Shown: piece by piece, positions 24,260-33,359 of the stretch
How the letters are laid out: each line of letters starts with the position of its first letter
Numbering within the stretch: position 1 is the first letter of the stretch
Source: Myxococcus stipitatus DSM 14675
GTDB taxonomy: Bacteria > Myxococcota > Myxococcia > Myxococcales > Myxococcaceae
Assembly (NCBI RefSeq): GCF_000331735.1
Contig: NC_020126.1
Location: forward strand, 7,257,501 to 7,321,500
Direction: 5' to 3'
DNA: 64,000 nt
Program-made: the position numbers and the translations under genes
Notes under the pieces: generated by a model
Seen by the model: only the letters and a program-made list of their open reading frames with translations
Told to the model about the DNA's origin: nothing
The model's database searches: none

Positions 24260-25289
24260 CCCGGGCCAGCCGCGCCAGCGAGGCGGCGACTTCGTCTCCG
24301 TGGATGAGGTGGTCCACCGCCTTGCGCTCCACCGCCGCGCCCGGCATGCCGAACACGACGCAGGACTCCTCGTTCTGCGCCAGCGTCAGGCCTCCCGCCT
24401 GGCGGATGGCCAACAGTCCCTCCGCGCCATCGGCGCCCATGCCCGTGAGCACCAGGCCCACCGCGCGCCGGCCATACGTCCGGGCCGCGCTCTCCAGCAG
24501 CGTCGTCCCCGACGGCATGTGTCCGTCCCGCTCCACGCCGGCCTTGAGCGCCACCCGGCCCCGGAAGGGAATCATGGTGTGCTGCCCCGGCGGGGCGATG
24601 AGCACATGGCCCGGCATCAAGGGCTCGCCGTCCTGCGCCAGCCGCACCTTCAGCCGGCTGGCGTTGGCGAGCCAGCCCGCGAGCGACTCGGCGAAGGCGG
24701 CGTTGATGTGCTGGACGATGACGATGGGCGCGGGGAAGTCCGCGGGCAGCTCCGAGAGCATCCGGTAGAGGACCTGGGGCCCGCCGGTGCTGGCGGCCAC
24801 CACCACCACGCCCATGGACACCGCGGGCAGCACGGACGTCGTCACGCGCGGCGGGGTGATGCCCTTCTGGGGACGGCGCAGGTGGCGGATGACGCGCACC
24901 GAGGAGAGCAGCTTGATCTCCCGCACCAGGTTCCACGCCTCGGGGCCGGCGTCGATGGCGGGCTTTATCTGCAGCGCGAGCGCGCCCAGTTCCAGCGCCC
25001 GATACGTCAGCTCCGGCGCCTGCGAGCGAGGATCCGCCGTCAGCACCAGGATGGGCGTGGGGCACTCGGCCATGATGTGCTCGGTGGCCGTGAGCCCGTC
25101 CATGACGGGCATGTCCACGTCCATGGTGATGACGTGGGGACGCAGCTCCTTGGTCATCTCCACGGCCTGCTTGCCGTCCGCGCAGGAACCGACCACCTCG
25201 ATGTCGGGGTCCTTGCTCAGCGCCTCGCAGATGAGCTGTCGGCAGATGAGTGAGTCATCGACCACCAGCACCGACACTTTCTTGCCCAT
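24234..25289 (-). CDS. cheB: CheB-type receptor methylesterase
   Basis: 351 aa: receiver domain with phospho-acceptor Asp57 ([11 protein letters not shown]), linker, then the CheB methylesterase domain with catalytic Ser in AASTGGP, His in VQHI and Asp in GMGADGAEG. It removes methyl groups added by CheR when phosphorylated by CheA. ATG 25289 ([13 protein letters not shown]) is the receiver-domain start; the frame is open 14 codons further. Located 80 bp after cheA and overlapping cheR. Confidence 0.92.
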   Translation of the reverse strand: MGKKVSVLVVDDSLICRQLICEALSKDPDIEVVGSCADGKQAVEMTKELRPHVITMDVDMPVMDGLTATEHIMAECPTPILVLTADPRSQAPELTYRALELGALALQIKPAIDAGPEAWNLVREIKLLSSVRVIRHLRRPQKGITPPRVTTSVLPAVSMGVVVVAASTGGPQVLYRMLSELPADFPAPIVIVQHINAAFAESLAGWLANASRLKVRLAQDGEPLMPGHVLIAPPGQHTMIPFRGRVALKAGVERDGHMPSGTTLLESAARTYGRRAVGLVLTGMGADGAEGLLAIRQAGGLTLAQNEESCVVFGMPGAAVERKAVDHLIHGDEVAASLARLARGESLAVGR

Positions 25290-25369
25290 GCCCTGTCCAT
25301 ACCCCGTGCGCGAGGCGCCGAGTATAGCCAATGCACTGTCCTGTCCTCAGGAGGTTGCGCGAACTGCCT

Positions 25370-27955
25370 TCAGGACAGCAGTCGCCCCACCACATCCACC
25401 AGGTCCTGGCGCACCAGGTCCCCCTTGGTGATGTAGCCGTCCGCCCCCGCCGAGAGCCCACGCCGCCGGTCCTCCTCGCCACCACGCGTGGTGAGGATGA
25501 CGACGGGCAGCCGGGACTGGGTGGGATGCCCCTTGAGGCGCCGGGTCAGCTCCAGCCCGTCCATGCCCGGCATCTCCAGGTCCGTGACGACGAGGTCCAC
25601 CGGAGGGCCCTCCAGCACGTCCAGCGCCTCCGCCCCATCGCCCGCCACCACGGTGTCGTACCCCACCGCCTCCAGGAGGCTGGAGATGAGCTCCCGGGTG
25701 AGCGGGGAGTCGTCCACGACCAGGACCCGGCGGCGCCGGGACTCGGGCTCCACGGGTGTCGAGCGGGGCAGCTTCACCGGGGATGTCCCGTGGGCGCTGG
25801 CCGTGAGGTAGGCGGCGGACAGCACCATCGCGAGCCGGCCGTCCGCCAGGGACGTGGCCCCGGTGAGGTGGGCGAAGCGCGCGAGGACGCCTCGCAGGGG
25901 GAGGATGGCCTGGACGCGCTCCTCCAGCACCCGGTCCACCACGACGGCGGCGGCCCCGCTCTGGCTTCGGACCACGAGGACGAGCTCCCCCTCGCGCACC
26001 TCCCGCTCCGGGGAGAGGCCCAGGAGCGCCCCCAGGGAGGCCAGGGGCAACACCCTCCCCTCCACGAGGAGCGCGGGCCGGCCGGCCACCTCGCACAGGT
26101 GCAGGGGCTCCACCTTGAGGGCGCGGGAGACGTGGGTGGCGCTCAGCGCGAGTGTCTCGTGGCCCACCTGGACGAAGAGCAGGGGGGCCACGGTGAGGGA
26201 GACGGGGACGCGCAGCTCGAAGATGGTGCCCCAGCCCGGGGCGGACTCCACGCCCACATCCCCGCCCAGGCCCTGGACGGAGGCGCGCACCGCGTCCAGC
26301 CCCACGCCCCGGCCTGACAGGTCGGTGACGACGTCCCGGGAGGTGAAGCCGGGCAGGAAGATGAGCTCACGGGTGGCGGCGTCGGAGAGGGCGTTGGCGG
26401 CGCTCTCGTCGAGGATGCCCCGGCGGACGGCCACCCGGCGCAGCTCCGCGGGGTCCAGGCCCAGGCCGTCGTCCTCGACGCGGAGGATGATGCGACTCCC
26501 CTCACGCGCGGCGCGCAGCGTGAGGCAGCCTCGCGGGTGCTTTCCCGAGGTCACCCGGTCGACGCGGGTCTCCAGGCCGTGGTCCAGGGCGTTGCGCACC
26601 AGGTGCATGAGCGGCTCGCGCAAGGCTTCGACGACGGCCCGGTCCGCGCGGGTGTCCTCGCCGTCGACGACGAGTTCCACCTCCTTGCCCAGGGCGCGCG
26701 AGAGGTCGCGGACCATGCGCGGGTAGGGCTCGAAGAGGACGGAGAGCGGGAGCATCCGGAGGCCCTGCACCTCTTCGACGACTTGCCCCAGGTCTCTCAG
26801 CTCCTCGTTGGACAGGAGCTTGGATTCGCGGTGGAGGTCGGCGGCGAGCTCCTTGGCCGTGCCCAGCCGCGCCACCAGCGCCGCCGCGGCGGGCCCCAGG
26901 TCCTCGGCTTCGCGAGCCAGCTGTCCCAGCTCTCGGGCCAGGGCCAGCCGTCGAGCGTGGGCCCGCTCGCGCCGCCGCGCAATCTGGGAGAGGTTCGTCA
27001 CGGCGCTCGTCAACAGGTCCAGGCTCGCCACGTCGATGCGCACGGCGTCCAGGCGCGTCTCGGGTTGCCTCGGGACGGAGTGTGCCTTCGTGGCGGACGT
27101 GCGCGCGCCCGGGGAGGACACGGGGGTCGTCGTGAGCAGGAGCCCCGCGCCGGGCAGGGCTGGGGTTCCTCGCGCGGGCGTCGCCTCCGCTCTCGGCGCG
27201 GAGGGCCAGCCCCGCGTCGCGGCCGTCGTCGACGTGCCTGGAGTCGTCAGTGAAACGCCCGCCTCGCTTCGCGGCGTGACGACAGGAGGGATGGTCCCAG
27301 CACGTGCCGTCCCACCACCACCCTCCACCACGCGTGCTCGACGAGCGTCGTCGTCGATGCCGCCTTTGCGACCGAGTCCCGGGCCTGTCCCTGGCTCGCC
27401 TTGAACCGGAGGCTCGACACTCGTCCCCCCTGCCCCTTCGCCCTGCGGAGCCACGCGCTTCGCCTCGGCCCCCACGGACGCCGCGCGCGCGAGCGCGGCC
27501 GACGACGCACTCAGGTCCCTCGCCTTGGCCTCGCCTCCCTCGGGTGCGGCCGCTCCGGGCGGCAGGCGCTCCGCCTCCGCGCGGATGCACGCCTGGAGCC
27601 ACCCGACCAGCCGCTCCACTTCAGGCGAAGTCGTCCCCGAGGACGGCGGCGCACCCGACAGCAGCAACACCGCATCCGCCGCGCTCAGCAGCGCATCCGT
27701 GGAGTCGGCGGACAGCAGGTAGCGCTTGGGCTCCGCGCAGCGCACGAGCTCTTCCATCTCGTGCACCAGCGAGTTGATGTCGTCGAAGCCCATCATCCGG
27801 GCCTCGCCCTTGAGCCCGTGCAGCTCGCGCAGCGCCCCGCGCCCGGACTCCACGTTCGCCCCCGCCTCCAACTCCATGAGCGCCCGGTTGATGCGCTCCA
27901 GACGCACCGTCACCAGGTCCCGGAACTGCCTGAGGAGGCGCTCGCTCGGGTTCAC
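25370..27955 (-). CDS. cheA: Hybrid CheA histidine kinase with receiver domain
   Basis: 861 aa. In order: HPt domain with phospho-His46 in LHGLKGEARMMGF; a long low-complexity region (about 130-310); dimerisation helices; HATPase with N-box HLVRNALDHGLE and DDGLGLDP; CheW-like domain; and a C-terminal receiver with VVTDLEMPGMDG. A CheA-REC hybrid usually signals a pathway whose output is not a simple flagellar CheY (compare FrzE), and indeed no stand-alone cheY is in the cluster. ATG overlaps the stop of the receptor gene upstream (ATGA). Confidence 0.92.
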   Translation of the reverse strand: MNPSERLLRQFRDLVTVRLERINRALMELEAGANVESGRGALRELHGLKGEARMMGFDDINSLVHEMEELVRCAEPKRYLLSADSTDALLSAADAVLLLSGAPPSSGTTSPEVERLVGWLQACIRAEAERLPPGAAAPEGGEAKARDLSASSAALARAASVGAEAKRVAPQGEGAGGTSVEPPVQGEPGTGPGLGRKGGIDDDARRARVVEGGGGTARAGTIPPVVTPRSEAGVSLTTPGTSTTAATRGWPSAPRAEATPARGTPALPGAGLLLTTTPVSSPGARTSATKAHSVPRQPETRLDAVRIDVASLDLLTSAVTNLSQIARRRERAHARRLALARELGQLAREAEDLGPAAAALVARLGTAKELAADLHRESKLLSNEELRDLGQVVEEVQGLRMLPLSVLFEPYPRMVRDLSRALGKEVELVVDGEDTRADRAVVEALREPLMHLVRNALDHGLETRVDRVTSGKHPRGCLTLRAAREGSRIILRVEDDGLGLDPAELRRVAVRRGILDESAANALSDAATRELIFLPGFTSRDVVTDLSGRGVGLDAVRASVQGLGGDVGVESAPGWGTIFELRVPVSLTVAPLLFVQVGHETLALSATHVSRALKVEPLHLCEVAGRPALLVEGRVLPLASLGALLGLSPEREVREGELVLVVRSQSGAAAVVVDRVLEERVQAILPLRGVLARFAHLTGATSLADGRLAMVLSAAYLTASAHGTSPVKLPRSTPVEPESRRRRVLVVDDSPLTRELISSLLEAVGYDTVVAGDGAEALDVLEGPPVDLVVTDLEMPGMDGLELTRRLKGHPTQSRLPVVILTTRGGEEDRRRGLSAGADGYITKGDLVRQDLVDVVGRLLS

Positions 27956-29769
27956 CCGCCCTCCTCCCGCAGCGTCTCGCGTCCAATCTGGAACCGCTCC
28001 ACCACCTCCCGCAGGTCTCTCGCCAACACCAACAGGTCCGTGTTGGCCGAGCTCACCTGCTTCGTCGCATTGAGGCTCTGCTGCGTGATGCGGAGGATGT
28101 CCGCCATCGTCTCCGCGAGCTGGTCGGTGCCCGTCTGCTGCTGCTGCGTGGCAAGCGAGATGCTGCGCACGGCGTCCGACGTCTTCCCCGCCAGCCGGGT
28201 GATTTGCCGCAGCGACTCCGACACCTGCTGCGCCAGCGTGGTCCCCGTCTCCACCGCCTTCACGCCCCCTTCCGTCGCGGAGACCGCCGCCGCCGAGGCC
28301 TCACGCACCTCCTCGATGAGCCCCTCGATTTCCTTGGTGGACTCCAGCACGTTCTCCGCCAGCCGCCGCATCTCCGCGGCCACCAGCGAGAAGCCTCGGC
28401 CCACGTCGGCCGCCTTGGTGCCCTCCAGCTCGGCATTCAGGGCGAGCAGGTCCGACTTGTCCGCCACGCCATTGATGAACGCGACAATCTTCCCAATCTG
28501 CTGCACGCGCTTGTTGAGGCGCACCACCGCGGAGGCGATGGCCACGTTGTCCTGGCGCATCCGCTCCATCGACCCCAGGAACGACTCCGCGCTGCGCTGC
28601 CCCTGCTGCGCCGCCCCCAGCGTGCGCTGAGCGATTTGCGCCACCGAGCCCGCGTTCTCCGCGATCTGCCGAGCCGAGCGCGCCAGCTCCTCCGTCGTCG
28701 CGCTCGTCTCGTCCAGCGAGCTCGCCTGCTCCGCGGCCCCCGCCTCGTAGCGCCCCGACGTGGTGAGAATCTCCTCCGTGGTCGCGGAGATCTGCGCCCC
28801 CGCGCGCTGGAGCTGCGACATGACGTCCGCCAGGTGCGCGCGCATCGTGGTGAAGGCGGCCGACACGTCCCAGATTTCATCCTCCGCGGGCACCACGCGA
28901 GGACTGGCCAGGTCGCCCTCCGCGATGCGCCGGGCCTCGTTCGACAGCTCGCGCAGGGGCCGCCCCAGCAACGTGCCCCCCAGGTACGCCGTCGTCAGCG
29001 CGAGCCCGAAGACGAGCAACACCAACGGCCCGCCCGAAGCCAGCGCCTCCAGCCGCAGCGTCGACGCCAGCTCCGCCGTCGGAGCCCCGTTCGCCACCAG
29101 CCGGTCCAGCGCCCGCTCCCCCAGCGCCGAGGAGAGCTGCACCGACAGCACCGCCGGCGTCACCACGGAGATGAAGCCGAACGCCACCAGCCGCGCCCGA
29201 ATCTCCGCCCGCCGAGGCATCGCCGCGATGAGCTGCGCATGCGTCATGCCCAGCTCCCCCAGCCACAGCACCACCTGGCGCGAGCGGAGGATGACCAGAC
29301 AGTGGACCAGCAGCGACGTCAGCGGGCCGAACAAGAACCCCAGCCCCGCGATGCGCCGGGACATGTCCGCGTCCGCCCCCGCCAGGCCCCACAGCGACGC
29401 CCCCAGCCCCACCGTGGTGAGCAGCCACAACCCCAGCGACGTGAGGAACGCCTCGTCGGGAGCCCGCGTCACCTCGAGCACGGCGGCCTTCAGTGACTCG
29501 GGCGTCGCCGCCACATCCCCGCGCTCCAGCCCGCGCAGGGTGCGCAGCCGGCTCAGCCCCGCCGCCGCCCCCATCACCATGGCGACGCCACACAGCAGCA
29601 TCCCCAGCCGCAAGAGCAGGGACAGGCGCCCGTCCACCGCGAGCGACTCCGACAGGGTGAGCCGGGCGTAGTGAAGCCCCAGCCCCGCGCCCACCAGGTT
29701 CGCCAGGGGGATGGGCATCATCAGGTGCCGGCTGAACGACGCCTTCCGAGCGCCTCCGCGCGTGCTCAT
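27952..29769 (-). CDS. Methyl-accepting chemotaxis protein with multi-helix membrane sensor (copy 2)
   Basis: 605 aa. About six hydrophobic segments in the first 265 residues replace the usual two-helix periplasmic sensor, so it may sense within or at the membrane. A HAMP segment follows (LGRPLRELSNEARRIAEGDL) and then the signalling domain with tip KSDLLALNAELEGTKAADVG. The tip is unusual: canonical receptors read NAAIEAARAGE. It overlaps the start of cheA by ATGA and begins within the stop of its paralogue upstream. Paralogue of the next receptor, similar in layout throughout. Confidence 0.88.
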   Translation of the reverse strand: MSTRGGARKASFSRHLMMPIPLANLVGAGLGLHYARLTLSESLAVDGRLSLLLRLGMLLCGVAMVMGAAAGLSRLRTLRGLERGDVAATPESLKAAVLEVTRAPDEAFLTSLGLWLLTTVGLGASLWGLAGADADMSRRIAGLGFLFGPLTSLLVHCLVILRSRQVVLWLGELGMTHAQLIAAMPRRAEIRARLVAFGFISVVTPAVLSVQLSSALGERALDRLVANGAPTAELASTLRLEALASGGPLVLLVFGLALTTAYLGGTLLGRPLRELSNEARRIAEGDLASPRVVPAEDEIWDVSAAFTTMRAHLADVMSQLQRAGAQISATTEEILTTSGRYEAGAAEQASSLDETSATTEELARSARQIAENAGSVAQIAQRTLGAAQQGQRSAESFLGSMERMRQDNVAIASAVVRLNKRVQQIGKIVAFINGVADKSDLLALNAELEGTKAADVGRGFSLVAAEMRRLAENVLESTKEIEGLIEEVREASAAAVSATEGGVKAVETGTTLAQQVSESLRQITRLAGKTSDAVRSISLATQQQQTGTDQLAETMADILRITQQSLNATKQVSSANTDLLVLARDLREVVERFQIGRETLREEGG

Positions 29770-31556
29770 GCCTCCTCCCGCACCGCGACGTGGAAGCGCT
29801 CCACCACGCGCTTGAGGTCCCGCGCCAGCGTGGACAGGTCCGCGTTCGCCACCGCCATCTGCTTGGTCGCCGCCGAGTTCTGCTCGGTCACCCGGAGGAT
29901 GTCCCCCATGGCCGCGGCGAGCTGGTCGGTGCCCGTCTGCTGCTGCTGCGTGGCGAGCGAGATGCTGCGCACCGCGTGCGACGTCTGCCGCGCCAGCTCC
30001 AGGATGAGGCTCAGGCTCTCATCCACCTCGGCCGCCAGCACCGTGCCCGCCTCCATCGCCTTCAGCCCCGCCTCCGTGGCCATCACCGCGGCGTGCGTGG
30101 CGTCGCGAATCTCCTCGATGAGCTGCTCGATGGCCTTGGTGGAGCGGATGACGTTCTCCGCCAGGCGCCGCATCTCCGCGGCCACCAGCGAGAAGCCTCG
30201 GCCCACCTCGCCCGCCTTGGTGCCCTCCAGCTCCGCGTTGAGGGCCAGCAGGTCCGACTTGTCGGCAATCTCGTTGATGAACTCCACCACCTTGCCAATC
30301 TGCTGCACGCGCTTGTTGAGCCGCACCACGGCATCGGCGATGGCCTGGTTGTCCTGCTTCATGCGCTGCATGGCGCCCAGGAAGGCCGCCGCGCCCCGCT
30401 GGCCCGACTGCGCGGCACCGAAGGTCGACTCGGCGATGGTGGACACCGACTCCGCGTTGCCGGCGATCTGCTGCGCCGAGCGGGCCAGCTCCTCCGTGGT
30501 GGCACTCGTCACGTTGAGCGAGCTCGCCTGCTCATCCGCGCCCGACTCCTGCTCGCCGGAGGTGGCGACCAACTGCTCGGTGGTGGTGGATATCTGGAGC
30601 CCGGCTCGCCGCAGCTGGATGAGCGCCTGCCCCAGCTGCGCCTGCATCTGCGCGAAGGCGGCGGACATGGCCCACACCTCGTCCTCCGCGGCGATGACGC
30701 GTGGTGGGCGCAGGTCTCCCTGGGCGATGCGCGTGGCGTCCTCGGTGATGGCGCGCAGCGGGGCGGCGATGACGGTGCCCCCCAGGTACGCCGTGAGGAG
30801 CACCAGCACCGCGACCAGCCCCGCCACCACCAGCCCGCGCCCGTCATCCGCCCGCCGCAGCGCCGCGTCCTGCTCCCCCGGCGAGCGCGCCGACACCACG
30901 TCGTCCATGGCCCGCGAGGCCCGCGTCACCGTGGCGTCGAGGATGAAGAGCGACGGGGTGAGCACCGCGATGGCCGTGAAGAGCACCATGCGCCGGCGGA
31001 TGTGCAGCCGCCGGGGAGGCGCCGCGGCCACCACCTCCAGCGGCGAGAGTCCCCGCGCGGCGACCCGCTCCACCGCCTCCCGGCACCGGCGAACCACGAG
31101 CAGGTAGATGAGCAGCGCGGTCAGCGAGCCCAGCGACGCTCCCACCAGGATGATGCGAGGCCCCAGCGACAGCGGCGCGTCCACCCAGGGGAGGAAGACA
31201 CAGGCCACCATCAGCGCGCCCATCAGCCAGCTCTGGAGCGCGAAGGAGAAACACCGCTCGGGGAAGCCTCGCGCCTCCAGCAGCGCCGCCTTCAGGTTCT
31301 CCGGAGAGGGAGGCACATGCCCCTCGCCCACGCCCTGGAGCACCCGCAGCGAGCGCCGCGCGTGCCAGTGGATGAGCCAGAGCGACAGCGCCGCCACGCC
31401 CGCGACGAGCAGCAGGAACCGAGACCACGTCCCCGCCGGCAGCGCCTCCGCGAGCAACCCGTGCAGCAGCGCCAGGGAGATCCCCAGGGCGCTGACGGGA
31501 GCCACCGGACGGGACAGCCACCGCGCCAGGCCTCGCACGTCCTGGGGCGCCGTCAT
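29766..31556 (-). CDS. Methyl-accepting chemotaxis protein with multi-helix membrane sensor (copy 1)
   Basis: 596 aa, a tandem paralogue of the receptor that follows: about six membrane helices, HAMP (IAAPLRAITEDATRIAQGDL), and signalling tip KSDLLALNAELEGTKAGEVG with the same ELEGTK variation. The membrane parts are much less alike than the signalling parts, which suggests two stimuli feeding one kinase. Start and stop overlap its neighbours by ATGA junctions. Confidence 0.88.
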   Translation of the reverse strand: MTAPQDVRGLARWLSRPVAPVSALGISLALLHGLLAEALPAGTWSRFLLLVAGVAALSLWLIHWHARRSLRVLQGVGEGHVPPSPENLKAALLEARGFPERCFSFALQSWLMGALMVACVFLPWVDAPLSLGPRIILVGASLGSLTALLIYLLVVRRCREAVERVAARGLSPLEVVAAAPPRRLHIRRRMVLFTAIAVLTPSLFILDATVTRASRAMDDVVSARSPGEQDAALRRADDGRGLVVAGLVAVLVLLTAYLGGTVIAAPLRAITEDATRIAQGDLRPPRVIAAEDEVWAMSAAFAQMQAQLGQALIQLRRAGLQISTTTEQLVATSGEQESGADEQASSLNVTSATTEELARSAQQIAGNAESVSTIAESTFGAAQSGQRGAAAFLGAMQRMKQDNQAIADAVVRLNKRVQQIGKVVEFINEIADKSDLLALNAELEGTKAGEVGRGFSLVAAEMRRLAENVIRSTKAIEQLIEEIRDATHAAVMATEAGLKAMEAGTVLAAEVDESLSLILELARQTSHAVRSISLATQQQQTGTDQLAAAMGDILRVTEQNSAATKQMAVANADLSTLARDLKRVVERFHVAVREEA

Positions 31557-31924
31557 GCGGCCCCCCGGGGAAGCCTCCGCAAGAAGCGCTCGAAGTCCGC
31601 CAGCCCCAGCAACGGCCAGAGCTCTCCGCGCGCCAGGACGAAGCCACGCAAGCTCCCTCCCGAGGCACCCGCCACCACCCCCGGCACGGGCATCAGCCAG
31701 TGCGTCTCCGAGTCGATCTCCAGCGCATCCACCCCCACCGTGCCCCCCGAGGTCGCCACCAGCACCCTGGAGGCCGCTGGCGGAGCCCGGAAGGCCAGTG
31801 CGGCCGAGGCCGCGTCCCCCCCACCCGGCGAGGTGATGGAGACCACTTCATGGGCCTCGAAGGCGAGCCGATGCGCGCCCGCATGGCACAGCAGCATGCC
31901 CCGGACGGGACTGGCTGAGGCCAT
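31553..31924 (-). CDS. Divergent CheW-like protein
   Basis: 123 aa, shorter than usual CheW (about 140-160). The pattern LCHAGAHRLAFEAHEVVSITS is the first CheW strand pair and SLRGFVLARGELWPLLGLADF the last; the middle is reduced. It sits 3 bp after cheW and overlaps the receptor gene downstream. It may be an adaptor with altered binding or a scaffold variant. Family assignment rests on position and these two stretches. Confidence 0.6.
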   Translation of the reverse strand: MASASPVRGMLLCHAGAHRLAFEAHEVVSITSPGGGDAASAALAFRAPPAASRVLVATSGGTVGVDALEIDSETHWLMPVPGVVAGASGGSLRGFVLARGELWPLLGLADFERFLRRLPRGAA

Positions 31925-31927
31925 GGC

Positions 31928-32362
31928 TCACGCCCCCTGGCTGAGATGGTCGAACAACCCGTCGGGGTCGATGACGGCCACGTCCCTGGGGCCACTCTTG
32001 GCGGGGCCTCGCAGGTGGACCTGGACGCCCGAGGACCCCAGCGGCTCCAGCGCTCCCGTCACCGGGGAGACACCCGCCACCGTGGTCGCCGTGAGGGCCA
32101 GCGTCCCACGCGGGAGCCGTACCAGGACGGCCCTCCGCGAGGATTGGCTCACCCCGACGACCAGCAGGCCCATGTCCACCACCGGGATGACTTCTCCTCG
32201 GTGTGCGAACACGCCCAACAGGTGCGCCGGGGAGCCCGGTACCCGCGTGAGTTCGGGGAAGGTGACAACCTCCGCCGCGCTCTCCGCGGGCACCGCGTAC
32301 CAGCTACTGCCGCAGGCAAAGACGAGATAGGACTGACGCGCTTCCGGCTCGTGGACGGCCAT
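31928..32362 (-). CDS. cheW: CheW-type coupling protein
   Basis: 144 aa with CheW features: YLVFACGSSWYAVPAESAAEVV at the N-terminus and GVFAHRGEVIPVVDMGLLV, the conserved arm that contacts receptor and kinase. It couples the two receptors to CheA. First chemosensory gene in the operon; the stop and the next ATG are separated by 3 bp. The Pal-like gene ends 26 bp upstream on the same strand. Confidence 0.82.
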   Translation of the reverse strand: MAVHEPEARQSYLVFACGSSWYAVPAESAAEVVTFPELTRVPGSPAHLLGVFAHRGEVIPVVDMGLLVVGVSQSSRRAVLVRLPRGTLALTATTVAGVSPVTGALEPLGSSGVQVHLRGPAKSGPRDVAVIDPDGLFDHLSQGA

Positions 32363-32388
32363 GTGCGCACAGCCTACCCCAGCCGGAA

Positions 32389-33144
32389 CTAGCGCTGGAA
32401 CTCGACGCGGCGGTTCTCGCTCCAGGCATCCTCGCTGGAGGAGGTGTTCACCGGGCGCGTCTCACCGTAGCCCACCGTCGTCACGGCGTTGGACTTGACG
32501 CCCAGGTCCGTCAGGTAGCGCTTGACGGCCGCCGCGCGGCGGTTGGACAGCTGGAGGTTGTACTCCTCGGTGCCGCGCTCGTCGGCGTGGCCCGCCAGGG
32601 TCAGCTTGCCCTGCTGGCCCGTCTTGAGGCACGTGGCCAGGTCGGACAGACGCTGCTGGGCCTCGGAGGTCAGCGAGGACTCGTTGAAGCCGAAACGAAT
32701 GGGGCTCCAGTCACACTTGTCGGCGGCGGCCGTCACGCAGCGGCCCGAGGTGCACTCCTGGCCCTCACCGCAGTCGGAGTTGGACGCACAGGTGTCCGTG
32801 GGGGCCTGGCAGCGGCCCGCCTGGCACTTGCCGCCGGAGGGGCAGCCGGAGTCATCCTTGCACTGGGCCTCGGCGCACTTGCCGGCCTCGCAGATGCGGC
32901 CATCGCCGCACTGATTGTCGACCGTGCACTCAGGGGGCTTGGGCGCGCACTTGTTGCCCTGGCACGTGAAGCCCTCCTTGCAGTTGGCGTCGGTGGCGCA
33001 CTCCTGGCACTGGCCCTGAACGCAGACCTCGCCCTTCTCGGAGCACGTCGAGTCGTCATTGCAGTTGGGATAGGTGGGGGGGCAGCCAGTCAACACGGCC
33101 ATCGCAAGGCCGAGACCCGCCCAAAGAGAAATCCGACGCATCAT
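32389..33144 (-). CDS. Pal/OmpA-domain lipoprotein with Cys-rich repeats
   Basis: 251 aa. A lipoprotein signal ends LTGC (Cys21). Residues 22-143 hold about 18 Cys in repeats of the type CxxxxxCxxGxxCxxGxC, common in myxobacterial surface proteins. Residues 150-251 are an OmpA/Pal peptidoglycan-binding domain (LTLAGHADERGTEEYNLQLSNRRAAAVKRYL, ENRRVEFQR given here only as its ends). It anchors the outer membrane to the cell wall. It lies 26 bp upstream of cheW and may be cotranscribed, which is unusual. Confidence 0.82.
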   Translation of the reverse strand: MMRRISLWAGLGLAMAVLTGCPPTYPNCNDDSTCSEKGEVCVQGQCQECATDANCKEGFTCQGNKCAPKPPECTVDNQCGDGRICEAGKCAEAQCKDDSGCPSGGKCQAGRCQAPTDTCASNSDCGEGQECTSGRCVTAAADKCDWSPIRFGFNESSLTSEAQQRLSDLATCLKTGQQGKLTLAGHADERGTEEYNLQLSNRRAAAVKRYLTDLGVKSNAVTTVGYGETRPVNTSSSEDAWSENRRVEFQR

Positions 33145-33359
33145 TCCTCCCGAAAACTTGAAAACGAAAGAATCACCCGTAGGGGACGGGTCGTGCGTCG
33201 CGTGTAGTCTCGTTCCCAGGGGTGAGTCAAAGCATTTGTCCCGCTTGAGACACCCGCTGCGCGCCCCGAAACCCTTGAATGTCCAAATAATTTCCGTGAG
33301 ATTGTCACGAGTGCCCGCGAGCGGCCGCGTGACGTGGCCCCAGGCTGGGAGCGCCCTTC

